NCBI GenBank assembly: GCA_964411505.1
Contig: CAYPLH010000002.1
Location: 62,001 to 126,000 of the forward strand
DNA from: CAYPLH01 sp964411505
GTDB taxonomy: Bacteria > Bacillota > Clostridia > CAYPLH01 > DUMO01
DNA: 64,000 nt
Direction: 5' to 3'
The position numbers and the translations under genes are program-made. Positions 1 through 9,165 of this stretch are shown one piece after another (the stretch's first letter is position 1; each line of letters starts with the position of its first letter). The notes under the pieces were generated by a model. The model had not been told where the DNA came from. It saw only the letters and a program-made list of their open reading frames with translations, and searched no databases.

Positions 1-1214
1 TCTGTCAGCATATCTCCCTTTTTCATATCCTTCAACACAACACCCCCGGGAGTGATTCCCATAGGGATAGCCTTTTGGGCGCATGCCTCCTCGTAGGTAT
101 AGATCCGGTTAAAAATATCTGCGCTGCCAATGCTTCCCACCTTTTCTCCGATCTTAAGATCTCTTTTCGCCATAGAAACTACTTCTGAGTACATATTTTT
201 GGCGGTTACCGTTGTTTCACCGTAAATCACGGCTTCAGCAAGCGCAATCGGTGTTTCTATATTGCAAAGATGATACGGTCTAAAAAACAGGAAATAGGGT
301 CCGGATCCCATAGATACAAAGCGCATATCACTGATGATTCTCGGCTCATCAGTGGCAACAACTGCAAATACACCAGGTGCAATTTTCCCGGTAGAATACT
401 CCACGCATCCCTTCTTGCTTAGAAGGCCGCCATCCTTAACGGGAATAAACACCTTGGTTAAATCCTCCAGCTCCACTTTAGGACCATGCATTCCCGGCAC
501 ATCCGGAAGCAGCCCGGTGGCGTTGGACACTGCAGCCATCTCTACCATCGTTTTGGTTCCATCAATAAATGACGCCAGCATTTTGGGATTCATTCCCTTA
601 CTCTCCGCTTCATTCCAGCATTCTTCAGGAGTAATTTCATAATTGATGGGATTGTTTTTTCCCTTTCCCAGGCACACAACTTCAAACCCCAGTGTGCGCG
701 AAAAGTCATACAACATTTTACATACCGCCGGCTCATCACCTGCAGCCACCGTATAAACACTTCCTGATTTTCGTGCAAGCCTATCTAAAATTACACCTAC
801 TGTTACATCGGTTTCAACATTCAGCATAACTACATTCTTTCCATTGGTAACCCCGGTCCAAGCCACACTGGCACCAATTTCGGTAACCCCGGTTGCCTCA
901 ATGACCCCATCTAGGCTTTCCAACTGCGGCAGGAGCAGTGCATCTTCAGTAACCAAATATTTGCCGGATCTTATAATATCCTCTGCTTCCGACTTGTGGT
1001 TAGTGATACATATTCTATCTGCGGAAATTCCAAGATCCTGCAAAACCTTTTTCGGACGTTCCACATCAATGTCGGAAATGGCATATGTTTCTAAACCTTT
1101 CATCCTGCGTGTTACATGTACAAGACCCGATCCCATCTGTCCACAGCCCACAAGTCCGCTGCGTATTGGATTCCCTTCTGCTTCTCTTTTTTGCAAATGT
1201 CTATAAAGCTCCAT
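1..1214 (-). CDS. Homoserine-dehydrogenase-like NAD(P) oxidoreductase with SAF-type C-terminus (partial)
   Basis: About 404 residues are visible from the ATG at 1214; the C-terminus runs off the left edge. The start has an AAGGAG site 8 bases upstream. A Rossmann dinucleotide motif (GLVGCGQMGSG, residues 20-30) is followed by text typical of the COG4091 'predicted homoserine dehydrogenase' family, which ends in a SAF domain; the last visible part (KRDLKIGEKVGSIGS, then ITPGGVVLKDMKKGDML) fits SAF. The family is a cytoplasmic NAD(P)-dependent dehydrogenase group with poorly known substrates and is often found in sugar or polyol catabolic operons. It lies 17 bases downstream of an FGGY kinase, so the two are probably co-transcribed and act on one substrate. 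The family call is good; the substrate is unknown. Confidence 0.8.
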   Translation of the reverse strand, partial: MELYRHLQKREAEGNPIRSGLVGCGQMGSGLVHVTRRMKGLETYAISDIDVERPKKVLQDLGISADRICITNHKSEAEDIIRSGKYLVTEDALLLPQLESLDGVIEATGVTEIGASVAWTGVTNGKNVVMLNVETDVTVGVILDRLARKSGSVYTVAAGDEPAVCKMLYDFSRTLGFEVVCLGKGKNNPINYEITPEECWNEAESKGMNPKMLASFIDGTKTMVEMAAVSNATGLLPDVPGMHGPKVELEDLTKVFIPVKDGGLLSKKGCVEYSTGKIAPGVFAVVATDEPRIISDMRFVSMGSGPYFLFFRPYHLCNIETPIALAEAVIYGETTVTAKNMYSEVVSMAKRDLKIGEKVGSIGSADIFNRIYTYEEACAQKAIPMGITPGGVVLKDMKKGDMLT

Positions 1215-1231
1215 TTGGCTGCTCCTTCAAA

Positions 1232-2776
1232 TTAGTAATATTTATTTCTCAGCTTGGCAAGATCCATAAAATCTGATCTTACATGTTCATACAGGTTTTT
1301 ATAAACATTGAAATAATCCATATATAATGCATGATTATCCTCATCAGGCTCCATTTCATCCACATATTCTGCTTTCTTTTTTGCAATAGAGAAATCCTTG
1401 AATATCCCTGTAGACACACCGGCAAGGATTGCATCGCCATATGGAGCTCCAACCCTGTTTTTAACAAGCGCTGTAGGAACATTAAAAACATCAGTTATGA
1501 TGCGTCTCCATATTTTACTCTTTGCACCACCCTCATTTAGAATGATAGGAACCTTTACAGCTCTTCCTGTATCCCGGATTAGTCTGAAGGAATCATAAAG
1601 TGCATAGGCTACCGATTCCATCATTGCTCTGACAAGGTGAGCCTTCGTGTGCGACAAAGACAGACCAAAGATTACCCCTCTTGCATATACATCCCAGATA
1701 GGAGTCCTTTCTCCCATTAAATAGGGCAAGACCACCAGCCCATCACTGCCGGGCTTGATTTTTTCCGCCTCCATATCCAGTAATTGATAGGCACTAATAT
1801 TAACAAGCTTCTCCATCTCTAATTCTACGGGGGAGAAATTGTCTCTCATATACCTTAGAAGCTGACCGCCAGTGGTAGTAGTAGGTACAGTGATATAGGT
1901 ATTTTTTGAGTCAGTGGTATAAGCAAAGGCAATCATGCTGTCAAGAAATACGGGATCTTTATGTATAATTCCAAAATTTCCGCAGGTACCCAGGTTCATC
2001 TGAATATCCCCCTCTTCAATCGCCCCTGCTCCAATCCATCCAGCATTGCAGTCCACCTGTCCTGCAGCCACCGGAATTCCCGGAACCAATCCCGTTTGTT
2101 TTGCAGCTTCTTTGGTCACTTCCCCGATAATTTCTTCACAGGCATAAATGCGAGGAATAAGGGACTCATCAATATCAACCTTTTCCAAAATCTTTTTATC
2201 AAATTCCCTGGTACGAATGTTATAGGCAACCCCATAAAAAGCTGCCGCAGAATAACTCATTGCTGCTTTACCGGTTAATTTGAGCCGGATAAAGCCATCA
2301 ATTGTCAGAGCTTTTTCAACTCTTGTAAAATCTCCAGGTCTATTGTTCCTCTCCCACATCAGATTGACCATAATCGGATGATCATCCAGCCTGTTAGCGG
2401 TAATATTAAATATTTGTTCTTCCCCAATGTTGTCCTTTATCCACTGCACCTCTTCTGTAGCCCTACGATCCATCAAATTGTATGCACGGTTAACCGGTTC
2501 ATGGTTTTTATCCGTCAGAACCAATGAAGGGAGAGCTGAGGAGGTTCCTATTCCTTTAATATCCTTTGGATCAATCCCGGATTTTAAAATACACTCACGG
2601 ATCAGTTCACATGCAGTTTCCCAGTATAGCCTCGCATCGTGCTCCGACCAGCCGGGCTTTTCGGTATAAATCGGGTATTCTCTGAAGGAATAGCTCAGCA
2701 CATCTGCTTGGTCATTGATAATGCAAGCCTTCGCCCCCCCGGTTCCAAAGTCTAATCCCAACAATAAATTTGTCAT
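1232..2776 (-). CDS. FGGY-family carbohydrate kinase (xylulokinase-like)
   Basis: A 514-residue cytoplasmic sugar kinase of normal family length. The N-terminal phosphate-binding motif (LGLDFGTGGAKACI, residues 6-19) and the C-terminal adenosine motif (NEGGAKSKIWRRI, around 415-427) are intact. The likely catalytic Asp is in GQVDCNAG near residue 240. FGGY kinases phosphorylate ketoses or polyols such as xylulose, ribulose, glycerol, fuculose and erythritol. The sequence alone does not separate these, though the layout is closest to xylulokinase-like members. It heads a two-gene unit with the downstream oxidoreductase, suggesting oxidation and phosphorylation of one pentose or tetrose derivative. 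The upstream region holds no obvious promoter, only the decayed sulfatase tail. Confidence 0.88.
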   Translation of the reverse strand: MTNLLLGLDFGTGGAKACIINDQADVLSYSFREYPIYTEKPGWSEHDARLYWETACELIRECILKSGIDPKDIKGIGTSSALPSLVLTDKNHEPVNRAYNLMDRRATEEVQWIKDNIGEEQIFNITANRLDDHPIMVNLMWERNNRPGDFTRVEKALTIDGFIRLKLTGKAAMSYSAAAFYGVAYNIRTREFDKKILEKVDIDESLIPRIYACEEIIGEVTKEAAKQTGLVPGIPVAAGQVDCNAGWIGAGAIEEGDIQMNLGTCGNFGIIHKDPVFLDSMIAFAYTTDSKNTYITVPTTTTGGQLLRYMRDNFSPVELEMEKLVNISAYQLLDMEAEKIKPGSDGLVVLPYLMGERTPIWDVYARGVIFGLSLSHTKAHLVRAMMESVAYALYDSFRLIRDTGRAVKVPIILNEGGAKSKIWRRIITDVFNVPTALVKNRVGAPYGDAILAGVSTGIFKDFSIAKKKAEYVDEMEPDEDNHALYMDYFNVYKNLYEHVRSDFMDLAKLRNKYY

Positions 2777-2825
2777 ACTAGCCCCCTAATACTACAAAGT
2801 AATTATTACTATAACGAAACAAACA

Positions 2826-3047
2826 TCAAGCCATCGGTATTAATCCGCCTTTCAATGATAATGCCCAAACCAAATTCATTTCTTCATCCCTATGCTCATA
2901 AGCAAGCCTTCACATTCTTGCACTTATGTTTTGTATTACATCCTAATATCCTTTATAAAACGCAAGATTTTCATTTCATGGGGATCATTTTTTTGTTCTG
3001 CATCTTGCCGATTGAATAAGTCTGTAATGCAAACATAGCCCATACCG
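2826..3047 (-). pseudogene. C-terminal scrap of a sulfatase
   Basis: Read on the minus strand, this piece encodes NDPHEMK and, after a frame change, RLAYEHRDEEMN, ending GGLIPMA and a stop. It matches the tail of the third sulfatase in this window (KDPHEMNN, then WRFAHEQRD). An in-frame TGA replaces the expected Trp, and the reading frame shifts between the two blocks, so nothing functional is made. The bases just past its stop, at 2803-2820, match the terminal repeat of small hairpin elements found elsewhere in the window. It is the remnant of a lost or deleted sulfatase gene. Confidence 0.6.
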
Positions 3048-3464
3048 ATTTTATTTCGTTGGAATTTTTAACATTTTGCTGACGATGTTTGAGTTTTCTC
3101 TCCTATAGATGGTCAAGAAAATTACTTGTCTGTCATTAAATCCGCTCCTCACACTATGTATTTTTGTAAATTCTTTGATATGATACCTTGGCATTATGCA
3201 TAATATTATGCCTGACCTGTTTGAAATAATCTTTTTGAGTTCTCTTTCGATGAATCGTGAAAGAGGTGCTCCTAATTCTTATGCTATTATTTTATATGTG
3301 CCGATACAATCATAATATTTATACTTTATATCAATATTTTTACCTATTCCTTAAACAAACAAGCTTTTTATTGGATGATATCGGACCTAATGAGGAAAAT
3401 TTGTTTTGACTTTCCCAAAACAATGGATAGGTTATACTTAATAGGACAAATCAATTACCAACAA
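3048..3464. other. AT-rich intergenic stretch, no feature seen
   Basis: About 400 bases separate the sulfatase scrap from the promoter of the plus-strand gene at 3501. I see no reading frame worth calling, no RNA gene and only weak hairpins, for example a 7-bp stem around 3240-3265. Confidence 0.4.
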
Positions 3465-3473
3465 TGATATAAT
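3465..3473 (+). promoter_or_regulatory. Extended -10 promoter element
   Basis: TGATATAAT is a perfect extended -10 box 27 bases before the ATG at 3501, which also has a GGGAGG ribosome binding site. The -35 side is poor (GACAAA), as is common when the TG extension is present. Confidence 0.5.
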
Positions 3474-3500
3474 ATAAACAAATATCTGGGAGGTATCAAG

Positions 3501-4070
3501 ATGGTCATGGATAATATTCAATTTAAAATAGATAAAGCGTTAAAAGATTTTTGGAAGAATTATTTACCGGAGGAATATAATAACGACAATCTTTTAAAAG
3601 AGGATTCCTTAAAATGTCTATTGTATTACCACCTAAGAACTTGTTTAAACGATAGCTGGCTCAAGAGACATAGGATAAGAATTTTTCCGGAATTCAATTT
3701 ACAACAGGGAAAACGGGCGGATATAGCCATAGTTCAGCTATTTCCGTCACCACAAAGAATAGGCAAACACTTATCAAATTGTGTAGAAAAAGTTATTGCC
3801 ATCATAGAGCTTAAATTCAAATCTGCCGATGTGGTAGATGATTTCTATATCGACGTTAAAAAATTACATGCCTATTCTAAAATATATCCGGACTGTCAGC
3901 TGTATGCAGGCTTTATTCATGAAGAATTATACAATGACAATAACTGTTCATGGTTTGACGGCAGACAAACAAGTAAATGGGCCAAAGGAAGGGTTTCAGA
4001 ACTTTTAGGTTACTGGGATGAAGCGACTGATAGCTTTACCACAAAAGTAATCTCCTACAATGAATTTTAA
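3501..4070 (+). CDS. Hypothetical protein with PD-(D/E)XK nuclease-like core
   Basis: A 189-residue soluble protein on the opposite strand to its neighbours. A conserved-looking core GKRADIAIV (D74) followed about 30 residues later by IIELKFK (E103, K105) matches the D...ExK pattern of restriction-endonuclease-like folds, with a preceding acidic residue in PEFN (E64). No DNA-binding or membrane segment is evident. The start is supported by GGGAGG 8 bases upstream of the ATG. It lies next to remnants of defence-type genes (AAA ATPase, TOTE-like helicase), so a role in a conflict or DNA-repair system is possible. The fold call rests on the motif only. Confidence 0.6.
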   Translation: MVMDNIQFKIDKALKDFWKNYLPEEYNNDNLLKEDSLKCLLYYHLRTCLNDSWLKRHRIRIFPEFNLQQGKRADIAIVQLFPSPQRIGKHLSNCVEKVIAIIELKFKSADVVDDFYIDVKKLHAYSKIYPDCQLYAGFIHEELYNDNNCSWFDGRQTSKWAKGRVSELLGYWDEATDSFTTKVISYNEF

Positions 4071-4498
4071 AAACCTAAAACCCTTTTTCCCTTTAACTGA
4101 TACTTCCTGAATAATCTCCGGAAGGATTCCGAGCAAAAAACATTCTTCCGGGTCCACCTGATAAACGGCGAATGTGTGGTAACAACAAACTGTATATTAG
4201 GAAACATTTTGCACAAGAAATCCATGATCTTTTTCTGCAATGACAAATGCAGGTGTGTTTCAATTTCGTCTATTAGAACTAGTCCTTCAGCATCATATTT
4301 ATGTCCGAATTTTTTCTCCATACGCATCATAATTTCCATCACGATACTTTAAAATGAAGAATACCCGGCTGCCAGTTCATTAAAGGCAAACAGTTCTTTA
4401 TTTAGAAGCTCAATGGCAAAATCATATGCCTTGCAGTTGTATTTAAGCTCCAGAGTTTCACATTCAAAAATTTCTCGAAGAGCATTACCAGTAAAAAG
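4067..4498 (-). pseudogene. Fragment of an AAA-family ATPase (OLD/RecF-like)
   Basis: Only the C-terminal half of an ABC/AAA-type ATPase remains. The Walker B region reads GLVLIDEIETHLH and the D-loop/H-switch region reads FVVTTHSPFI. Upstream in the same frame FNELAAGYSSF fits the signature-type motif, but a TAA stop interrupts it at about 4346-4348, and no Walker A is present. After THSPFI the frame appears to shift: another frame reads VDPEECFLLGILPEI smoothly. The piece starts immediately after the stop of the SEC-C gene and its end overlaps the plus-strand gene by 4 bases. Such ATPases occur in defence and repair systems. It is not expected to be functional. Confidence 0.7.
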
Positions 4499-5257
4499 TT
4501 AGTGCATCATATCTTCTTTTGATGCAAATATTTTCTCATAAGATATGTCTCCCTCTTTAGGACATGGCAGTTTGTTTCCACCAAAGGAACAAAAGCTGCA
4601 GTAAGAATTTTTTTCATACTCTTTCACACATTTGTTATTGCAGCTTCCCCAGCAATTGTCTGCCACAAAGTCAAAAATAGAGGTATATACTGTAGAAATA
4701 ATATCATCTGCTTCTTCTTCCGAGAGCAATGATTCAAGTTCCTTTGCAAGTGTCCCAATAATTACATTCAAGAATTCAAAATAGAATAAATTAATACTTG
4801 CAGGGGTCTGAAGGGCATACGGGTATTCATCCAATTTCCAGCCCTTATCTCTTAATGATTGCAGGCTTATTTTTTTCAGTGGATCCTTCAAGCAGCCAAC
4901 ATCACATTTCTGGCAATCGGTAAAAAACTTCTTGCCCTCAGTCATGAGCTTCTTTAAAACTTCCTTTACCTTCTCCTGACATGGCTTTCTATATTTGTGG
5001 AGGATACCTCCAGTAATATTCAGCAGCTCAAACAGGAAAAAATCAAGGTTTGTCACCGGAAATCCCGCCTCAGAAATATACTCCTGTACAGTAAAATATT
5101 TGTCTGATACAGTTTCTGGCTCCTCTAGCCTCGCCCTTAATTGTTCTTCTCCCTCGTGTATAGGAAGGCAGCACTTTTTATATTTTTTTCCACTGCCGCA
5201 AGGGCATGGATCATTTCGTCCGACCGTCACATGTAATTGTATTACTTTTGCACCCAT
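4499..5257 (-). CDS. SEC-C zinc-binding motif protein
   Basis: A 252-residue protein with an N-terminal SEC-C zinc motif (GRNDPCPCGSGKKYKKCC, residues 13-30), the small metal-binding module first seen at the end of SecA. The rest is unfamiliar but rich in Cys pairs: CQKCDVGC near residue 120, then CWGSCNNKC and CSFCSF near the C-terminus, suggesting a second metal site. No signal peptide or membrane segment is seen. SEC-C proteins without SecA are common orphans in bacteria, often near mobile or conflict genes, and here the gene lies between an ATPase fragment and TOTE-like remains. Function unknown. Confidence 0.75.
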   Translation of the reverse strand: MGAKVIQLHVTVGRNDPCPCGSGKKYKKCCLPIHEGEEQLRARLEEPETVSDKYFTVQEYISEAGFPVTNLDFFLFELLNITGGILHKYRKPCQEKVKEVLKKLMTEGKKFFTDCQKCDVGCLKDPLKKISLQSLRDKGWKLDEYPYALQTPASINLFYFEFLNVIIGTLAKELESLLSEEEADDIISTVYTSIFDFVADNCWGSCNNKCVKEYEKNSYCSFCSFGGNKLPCPKEGDISYEKIFASKEDMMH

Positions 5258-5288
5258 AATTTTTTCCTTCTTTTGGTATTAATACTAT

Positions 5289-5797
5289 TCAACATCTCTC
5301 TATACTTTTTATCAGTTCATTCGCAATATTAGGGCTTTCAAGTCTCATAATACTTTCTTCTGCGCTACCAAAGCTTAATAGATTTATACTTCCATACCAT
5401 ACAAGCTTCTGATCCGTAATTGCAAATTTCTGGTGTATGTCTGGGTTTTTCAAAGGTTGGCATGCGCATGGGCCGCGCCTTATAAAATTCAGGGTTTTTA
5501 AAGGCTGCTAAACGCTTTAAATGATTCAATGCCTTTTGAGAAATACATGCTTTCGGTATAAACAGCTTGATCTTCTCCATAGAATCTGACTTGTTGTTTA
5601 TTTCTGAATGTAAAACTTGACTGATTGATTCCTGAACAAATATTTCTGGTTCAGCGTTATGCTCAGAAACTTCATCAGAAATAACTTGGGATTCTGCAAT
5701 ACCAAGTTGAGCTTTCAAGCTTTTTATTTCTTCTTTATAAGTTATTGTTCTCAGTGAGTAGTGCCTGATACCTTTCACGCAACTCTTTAAAATCCAT
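5289..5797 (-). pseudogene. Degraded TOTE-conflict-type helicase/PLD protein
   Basis: The original start is probably the ATG at 5797 (MDFKELRERYQALL), followed by a frameshift near codon 20 into a coiled-coil (EEIKSLKAQLG) that ends in MEKIKLF, the lead-in of TOTE-type proteins. The frame then jumps, with the primase-like and Walker regions missing, to KALNHLKRLAAFKNPEFYK, a segment typical of the helicase part. A further frameshift leads to HQKFAITDQKLVWYGS and FGSAEESIMRLES, a phospholipase D (HKD-like) nuclease end with a TGA stop at 5289. All domain pieces are in the expected order but most of the protein is deleted. It is a relic of a nucleic-acid conflict system; the assignment is from remembered family patterns. 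Confidence 0.65.
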
Positions 5798-5826
5798 AAC
5801 TTTCCCCATATAATCAAATATATCAC

Positions 5827-6143
5827 ATCTCTACTCCATAAGCGGTAGTAAACTTTTCCAATTACTATTTTATTCGTTTATTCATATCCAGTCAACAAAC
5901 ATTGACAATTTTAAAGGTTATGACATCTACAAATAAGGACTTTAATTAGGTTGTGGCCTTTCTATACCGATTTGTTGCTGTTTACAATGTTTTCGCTTGC
6001 ACCTCGCAAAAAACATAACACCGGGTTATTGGCACAGTAAGTATACAAATTCAAGCTTAGTGGATCATTATCTGTACCCCGCTTGTTTGTAGATGTATAG
6101 TACTTCTTGTTTTGACTTTATTTCTTCTTTTTGTGAAACAATT
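5827..6143. other. Intergenic stretch, nothing recognised
   Basis: About 315 AT-rich bases between the TOTE-like remnant and a small lipoprotein gene. I see no credible frame, RNA gene or clear repeat. Confidence 0.4.
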
Positions 6144-6569
6144 TTAATCTTCACGAATTTCTGTATCAATTACAATTTCATCTTGATTATATTTAACATA
6201 CAGCCATTCATCATCAAAGGTTATAAAATGTCTCTTTGTCCCAACAAAAAAAATCATTGTGTTTTCATCAGTTTTATCAGCTTCTCCGAGTAATTCAATA
6301 ACAGAACTTTTAGCCATCCCAACAAGTTCATAATTAGTTAAAAAATCGTTTAGGATATATCCTCTATTTTCGAAATCATTAAGCCATTTTTCAGTTGTGA
6401 ATGTGCTACGGTTAAAAAAATCTATTCCAGCATTATCGCCGTTTACACAACCCATTAAGCTCCCTAAAAAAATAATGCCTGCCACAACGATCATAAGAAT
6501 TGATGTACCCTTGTACCTAATTGTTGTGTTCATTATGTTTCTAAATCTTTCTTTTTTACTAGTTATCAC
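6144..6569 (-). CDS. Small predicted lipoprotein
   Basis: A 141-residue protein with a membrane-spanning signal segment (ILMIVVAGIIFLGSL) ending in the lipobox LMGC, so it is probably a membrane-anchored lipoprotein facing outside. The mature part has the pattern of small BamE/SmpA-like repeat folds (MAKSSVIELLGEADKTDENTMIFFVG followed by a beta-rich end), which in Gram-positives is usually of unknown role. The listed start is a GTG with GGGGAG close upstream; an ATG 12 codons later is an alternative and would give a more usual signal peptide. No operon partner is evident. Confidence 0.6.
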   Translation of the reverse strand: MITSKKERFRNIMNTTIRYKGTSILMIVVAGIIFLGSLMGCVNGDNAGIDFFNRSTFTTEKWLNDFENRGYILNDFLTNYELVGMAKSSVIELLGEADKTDENTMIFFVGTKRHFITFDDEWLYVKYNQDEIVIDTEIRED

Positions 6570-6639
6570 TTTCTCCCCTCGCTTTTTAATTCATCAGGTA
6601 TGGCAGTTAAATTTTTCAATGCCTTTTAATATTTTTCTC

Positions 6640-6683
6640 AATAAAAATTTTGTGCCCTTATGGGAATGCATCCCAAAGGGCAC
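6640..6683 (-). terminator. Rho-independent terminator-like hairpin
   Basis: GTGCCCTTTGGGA and its partner TCCCATAAGGGCAC form a strong stem on the minus strand just after the stop at 6696, followed by AAAATTTTTATT. It probably ends transcription of the 6696-7529 gene. Confidence 0.65.
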
Positions 6684-6695
6684 TGTTGTATTTTT

Positions 6696-7529
6696 TTACA
6701 ATGATAACTTAGAATCAATTATGTTCTTTATATCGGAAAACTTCTCCCCTTTTGCAAAACCGATGGTAAAACGTGCCGGGACAGTATCTATAAATTTTTT
6801 TATTCCCAGCCTGCCAAAGCCAAAAACGGTCATGTTTTCTTCCATAGTATAGTATGAATTGACTGTCATATTATCCCCATGCCGAATAAGGTAAAGCACC
6901 CTATCAGTGTCAGTATCACCAAAAGCCACCCAATTTGAAGCACCATCCTCATTGCTCCACTTGTTTTTATCCATATACTCGTTTATCATTATTTTCCGAC
7001 CATCTGCCAGAGCAAAATATCCTGTATTAATGTCAAGCTTGCCATAGGGAGTGCCTTCATATAAGAACCAATAGGGATGATCCATCTTCAGCATTGTCAT
7101 GGTTGCGTGATCAGGATAAATTTCCCACATGCACGACCATTTTTCGTCTTTTGATTCGGAGAGGATAGTAACCTTTAAAGGCTCTTGACTTGCAATACGG
7201 CTTTTGACCGTTTCTCTTCCGGGATGAAATACATCCTCGGGATGCACAGAGTTCGGTATGCCCCTGAACATTCCTTCCGAACCGGGACGGTTGCTAAAGG
7301 ATATCCAGTCTTTTCCTTCACTGTCTATTATGCTTGCAAAGCCTCCTCCGCTCTTATCATAGAAATAAACTGCCGACGGTGTTGTTATTTTAAAGCATGC
7401 CGCACGGTATTCTTTTACACTTCCACAAGCTGGATACACACGTTCTTCCTCAACAATCGAAATCAAGTCAATAGATTCCTCATTCTCCGCCGATACAGCT
7501 TTATTAATATCACAATATTTTTCATTCAT
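6696..7529 (-). CDS. Uncharacterised protein, probably carbohydrate-related
   Basis: A 277-residue, beta-rich protein without signal peptide or membrane segment. Motifs such as YFYDKSGGGFASIID, GMFRGIPN and HPYWFLYEGTPYG resemble a group of conserved hypothetical proteins found beside glycan-degradation genes, with a beta-sandwich or sugar-mutarotase-like look. I cannot assign a reaction. The start is weakly supported (GAGTGAAAAAAGA upstream). It is followed by its own terminator and stands alone between a lipoprotein gene and the dehydrogenase operon. Confidence 0.5.
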   Translation of the reverse strand: MNEKYCDINKAVSAENEESIDLISIVEEERVYPACGSVKEYRAACFKITTPSAVYFYDKSGGGFASIIDSEGKDWISFSNRPGSEGMFRGIPNSVHPEDVFHPGRETVKSRIASQEPLKVTILSESKDEKWSCMWEIYPDHATMTMLKMDHPYWFLYEGTPYGKLDINTGYFALADGRKIMINEYMDKNKWSNEDGASNWVAFGDTDTDRVLYLIRHGDNMTVNSYYTMEENMTVFGFGRLGIKKFIDTVPARFTIGFAKGEKFSDIKNIIDSKLSL

Positions 7530-7756
7530 TCTTTTTTCACTCAGGCTAATGCTATATACAATATCTTTAACTGTTACTCCTATGAAACCATACTGCCATA
7601 TCTGCGTCGAAACTTAAACCTGCTCAGTTTCGTTCATCGGGTGTAGATGAACTTCATGGAGGACTATTCATGAGAGCTTTATTTTATGAACAGCATCTTT
7701 TATACAGCTAGTTATTGCACAAGCCTTCCTTTCTTTAAGTAGATTTTTTTAAACCG

Positions 7757-9130
7757 CTACCGCTTTTTTGTGCTTATGTGTACCGCACCATGTGAAAACC
7801 CCCGTGAAGCTTCCGGGATTATTTCACTTTGAGTAGGGTGGGGAAAGATAGTATTTGCAAGCTCATAAACAGTCAGCTCATTGTGCATTGCTATTGCGCA
7901 TTGCGAAATAATTTCTGTGGCATGTGAAGCCATTATATGCACTCCAAGAATCTGACCGTAAGCCTCGTCTGCTATCATTTTTATAAAACCATCTGTATAA
8001 CCTTCTGTCAAAGCCTTACCATTTGCCATCAAAGGAAATTTGCTCACCCTTACTTTATAGCCCTTTGACCTTGCTTGCTCTTCGGTTATGCCTACAGAAG
8101 CAATTTCTGGAGATGTATAAATGCACTGGGGTATTGAGTTGTAATCCATGGTTTTTGTTAACCCCATGATGTTTTCCACCGCAACGATGCCCTCCTCGGA
8201 TGCTGTATGTGCCAACATGTATTTCCCATTTACATCACCAATGGCGTAGATATTTTCTATATTGGTACGCATTTTTTCATCCGTTTCAATTACCCCTTTT
8301 TTATGCCTTATACCAAGCTTATCCAGCGAAAGCTTTTCGCCGCTTGATAATCGCCCGGATGCAAGCAAAACCTTCTCTGCCTTTACATTTTGTGTGGCAT
8401 TACCTTTTGAATATGTTACACTCCCGTCATGAATTTCCTTCACTCTTGCACTCGTGATAACAGAAATGCTGCTCTTTTTCAAAATGCTGCAAAGCTCCTC
8501 CGATATTTCACTTTCCATCATAGGAACAATCCGATCCATCATTTCAATGATAGTTACTTCGCAACCCAGCAAACCAAAAAGTGTTGCCATCTCCACTCCT
8601 ATAACCCCGCCACCTATAACCACCATGGATTTTGGAAGCTTGGTAAGCTCCAATGCCTCATCGCTTGTGATGACACAAGACCTGTCTATTCCAGGAATTG
8701 GCGGCTTAAATGGTACTGAACCGGTTGCAATTATAATGCTTGAGCCTTTTAACCTTTTTCCTTGAATATTTACAGTATCATAAGCTTCAAGCTCAGCTCT
8801 GCCCTTTATAACATCAATACCGTTTGCTGACATCAATCCTTTGATACCTGAAGAAAGTGTGCTGACAACCTCATTCTTACGCTTCATTATGCGGTTAAAG
8901 TCAACAGAAACAGAACCAATATTTATTCCAAATCGGGCGGCGTCTTTTATTTCCTGAAGCACCATTGCGCTTTTGAGTAATGCTTTTGTAGGGATACATC
9001 CACAATTAAGACACACCCCTCCTAAAGCCTTCTCTTCAACCAAAGCCACCTTTGCTCCCATCTGTGCGCCGCGGATGGCAGCCACATATCCTCCTGGTCC
9101 GCCCCCGACAATTATAATATTATAATCCAT
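7757..9130 (-). CDS. lpdA: Dihydrolipoyl dehydrogenase (E3)
   Basis: A 457-residue FAD enzyme that reoxidises the lipoyl arm of E2 and passes electrons to NAD+. The N-terminal FAD motif (IIIVGGGPGGYVAA), the redox-active disulfide GGVCLNCGCIPTK (C40-C45, with an extra Cys at 43), the NAD motif (VVIGGGVIGVEMA) and the C-terminal His-Glu dyad region (FPHPTQSE) are all present. It is the last gene of a four-gene operon, 35 bases after E2, with a good AAGGAG site. The extra Cys in the disulfide loop occurs in some clostridial members. Intact and very likely functional. Confidence 0.95.
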   Translation of the reverse strand: MDYNIIIVGGGPGGYVAAIRGAQMGAKVALVEEKALGGVCLNCGCIPTKALLKSAMVLQEIKDAARFGINIGSVSVDFNRIMKRKNEVVSTLSSGIKGLMSANGIDVIKGRAELEAYDTVNIQGKRLKGSSIIIATGSVPFKPPIPGIDRSCVITSDEALELTKLPKSMVVIGGGVIGVEMATLFGLLGCEVTIIEMMDRIVPMMESEISEELCSILKKSSISVITSARVKEIHDGSVTYSKGNATQNVKAEKVLLASGRLSSGEKLSLDKLGIRHKKGVIETDEKMRTNIENIYAIGDVNGKYMLAHTASEEGIVAVENIMGLTKTMDYNSIPQCIYTSPEIASVGITEEQARSKGYKVRVSKFPLMANGKALTEGYTDGFIKMIADEAYGQILGVHIMASHATEIISQCAIAMHNELTVYELANTIFPHPTQSEIIPEASRGFSHGAVHISTKKR

Positions 9131-9165
9131 ATCGTACTACTCCTTAAAATTCTATACTGCTCATA

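Noticed and set aside
4067..4342. A 91-codon ATPase frame as a functional gene
   Set aside because: Walker A and the N-terminal half are missing and the upstream part has an in-frame stop.
5365..5826. A 153-codon open frame as an intact gene
   Set aside because: It joins an N-terminal coiled-coil to a mid-helicase piece, and the natural start and the PLD end are in other frames, so it is a relic.
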